From assembly GCA_902782305.1 (NCBI GenBank), contig CACZMV010000008.1, forward strand, positions 1 through 64,000: 64,000 bases of DNA. The letters run 5' to 3'. Positions within the stretch are counted from its first letter, which is position 1. The number at the start of each line of letters is the position of its first letter. A program made the translations under genes and the position numbers. Of this stretch, positions 63,488-64,000 are shown one piece after another. The stretch is from an uncultured Prevotellaceae bacterium (GTDB lineage Bacteria; Bacteroidota; Bacteroidia; Bacteroidales; Bacteroidaceae). The notes beneath the pieces are model-generated. The model saw only the letters and a list, made by a program, of their open reading frames with translations, had not been told where the DNA came from and made no database searches.

Positions 63488-64000
63488 TTAGTGCTCGTTC
63501 ATGTATTCGCGAGGCGATACGCCATAGAGTTTCTTGAATACCGTCGAGAAAGACGCTGCATTAGAGAAACCGCAGGCATACATCACTTCTGACACATTCA
63601 TATCTCCTGAGGAAAGCAGGGAAGCTGCTTTCTTCAGGCGGATATTGCGGATGAAGTCGTGTGGTGTCTGTCCTGTCAGTTCCTTCATCTTTCGATGCAG
63701 GTGAACGCGGCTGATACCCACCTCGTCGGCAATCTTCTCAACACTTAAGTCGCTGTTACCCAGATTCTTGTTGATGACAGCCATGACTTTCTCCAATAAC
63801 TTGTCGTCTGGCGATTTCATCTTGATATCTTCCACCAGTTCCTCTAATTGGTCGTTACGCGCATATTTCAGTTGTAACATCTGATGGGTATGGATGAGGT
63901 TGACGATGGTGCGTCGCAGAATGTCCAAGTTAAATGGCTTAACGACATAGGCGTCTGCACCAGTAGCCAGTCCTTCCAGCTGATCTTCGTCGCGACTCTT
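63488..64000 (-). CDS. Hybrid two-component regulator, C-terminal part
   Basis: Open at the window edge (5' end missing). The frame continues from the edge through the end of a receiver domain (GADAYVVKPFNLDILRRT, with its Lys-Pro switch) into an AraC-type DNA-binding domain (NLGNSDLSVEKIADEVGISRVHLHRKMK...VMYACGFSNAASFSTVFKKLYGVSPREY). This layout is that of Bacteroidetes hybrid two-component systems, which control polysaccharide use. Its targets should be outside the window. Confidence 0.9.
   Translation of the reverse strand, partial: KSRDEDQLEGLATGADAYVVKPFNLDILRRTIVNLIHTHQMLQLKYARNDQLEELVEDIKMKSPDDKLLEKVMAVINKNLGNSDLSVEKIADEVGISRVHLHRKMKELTGQTPHDFIRNIRLKKAASLLSSGDMNVSEVMYACGFSNAASFSTVFKKLYGVSPREYMNEH

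Overview
The window looks like chromosomal DNA of a Prevotella-type bacterium (Bacteroidales, Prevotellaceae). The reasons are a SusC/SusD outer-membrane pair, the end of a hybrid two-component regulator, promoters of the Bacteroidetes form (TTTG, about 20 nt, TAnnTTTG), almost no Shine-Dalgarno sites, three OmpH/Skp genes beside bamA, many Bacteroidales-only families, and a secreted protein with the C-terminal tail typical of Prevotella. No phage, insertion sequence, CRISPR array or rRNA operon was seen.

Layout. 1-340: G/C-rich inverted repeats and a terminator. 341-7316 (minus): susC, susD and a third surface lipoprotein, probably a glycan-uptake unit whose other genes lie off the left edge. 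7739-13971 (minus): housekeeping operon tsaB, DUF4290, murA, rimM, dxr, a four-helix-bundle gene, rseP. 14159-17726 (plus): yicC, a GxxExxY gene, gmk, nadD, licD-like. 17723-23499 (minus): tightly overlapping surface-glycan operon (transferase-like protein, flippase, two GT2 enzymes, IspD/TarI-like cytidylyltransferase, epimerase/reductase), with a divergent acyltransferase. Then metG, a SIMPL protein, and a five-gene acid-sugar type catabolic operon (27616-33349, minus). Next come a K+ uptake pair, an HU-like regulator with an elaborate leader, dnaK, a secreted BamE-like protein, recA, a carboxynorspermidine synthase-like gene, an M64 peptidase, a probable secreted T9SS client, tRNA-Asn, an S41 peptidase, a sirtuin, two FKBPs, rbfA and a LolC/E-type permease. 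52505-60526 (minus) is an envelope-assembly operon: DUF6242-like lipoprotein, DUF6089-like barrel, uppS, bamA, three skp-like genes, murI. The right end has an unannotated 31-residue membrane-protein gene, pckA, upp and the 3' end of a hybrid regulator.

The most unusual signal is a set of short tandem repeats at gene junctions inside operons. Their units are 7-10 nt, so stop codons recur in all three frames, and the upstream gene's own stop codon often lies in the repeat. Sequence families differ (GTGAAAA, GTAAATT, GTAAAGA, TAATTTCCCC) but placement is the same. Two junctions also carry a small accessory gene (four-helix-bundle or GxxExxY) with an opposite-facing repeat copy nearby, resembling small mobile cassettes. 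In bamA a reversed copy appears to encode part of the signal peptide. Other points: MurA with Asp in place of the catalytic Cys, a 21-bp-period repeat array and a 26-bp dyad before the HU-like gene, a sigma-54-like promoter before dnaK, and an echo of the pckA 3' end with only synonymous differences.

All calls rest on reading the sequence and on family knowledge; no database search was run.
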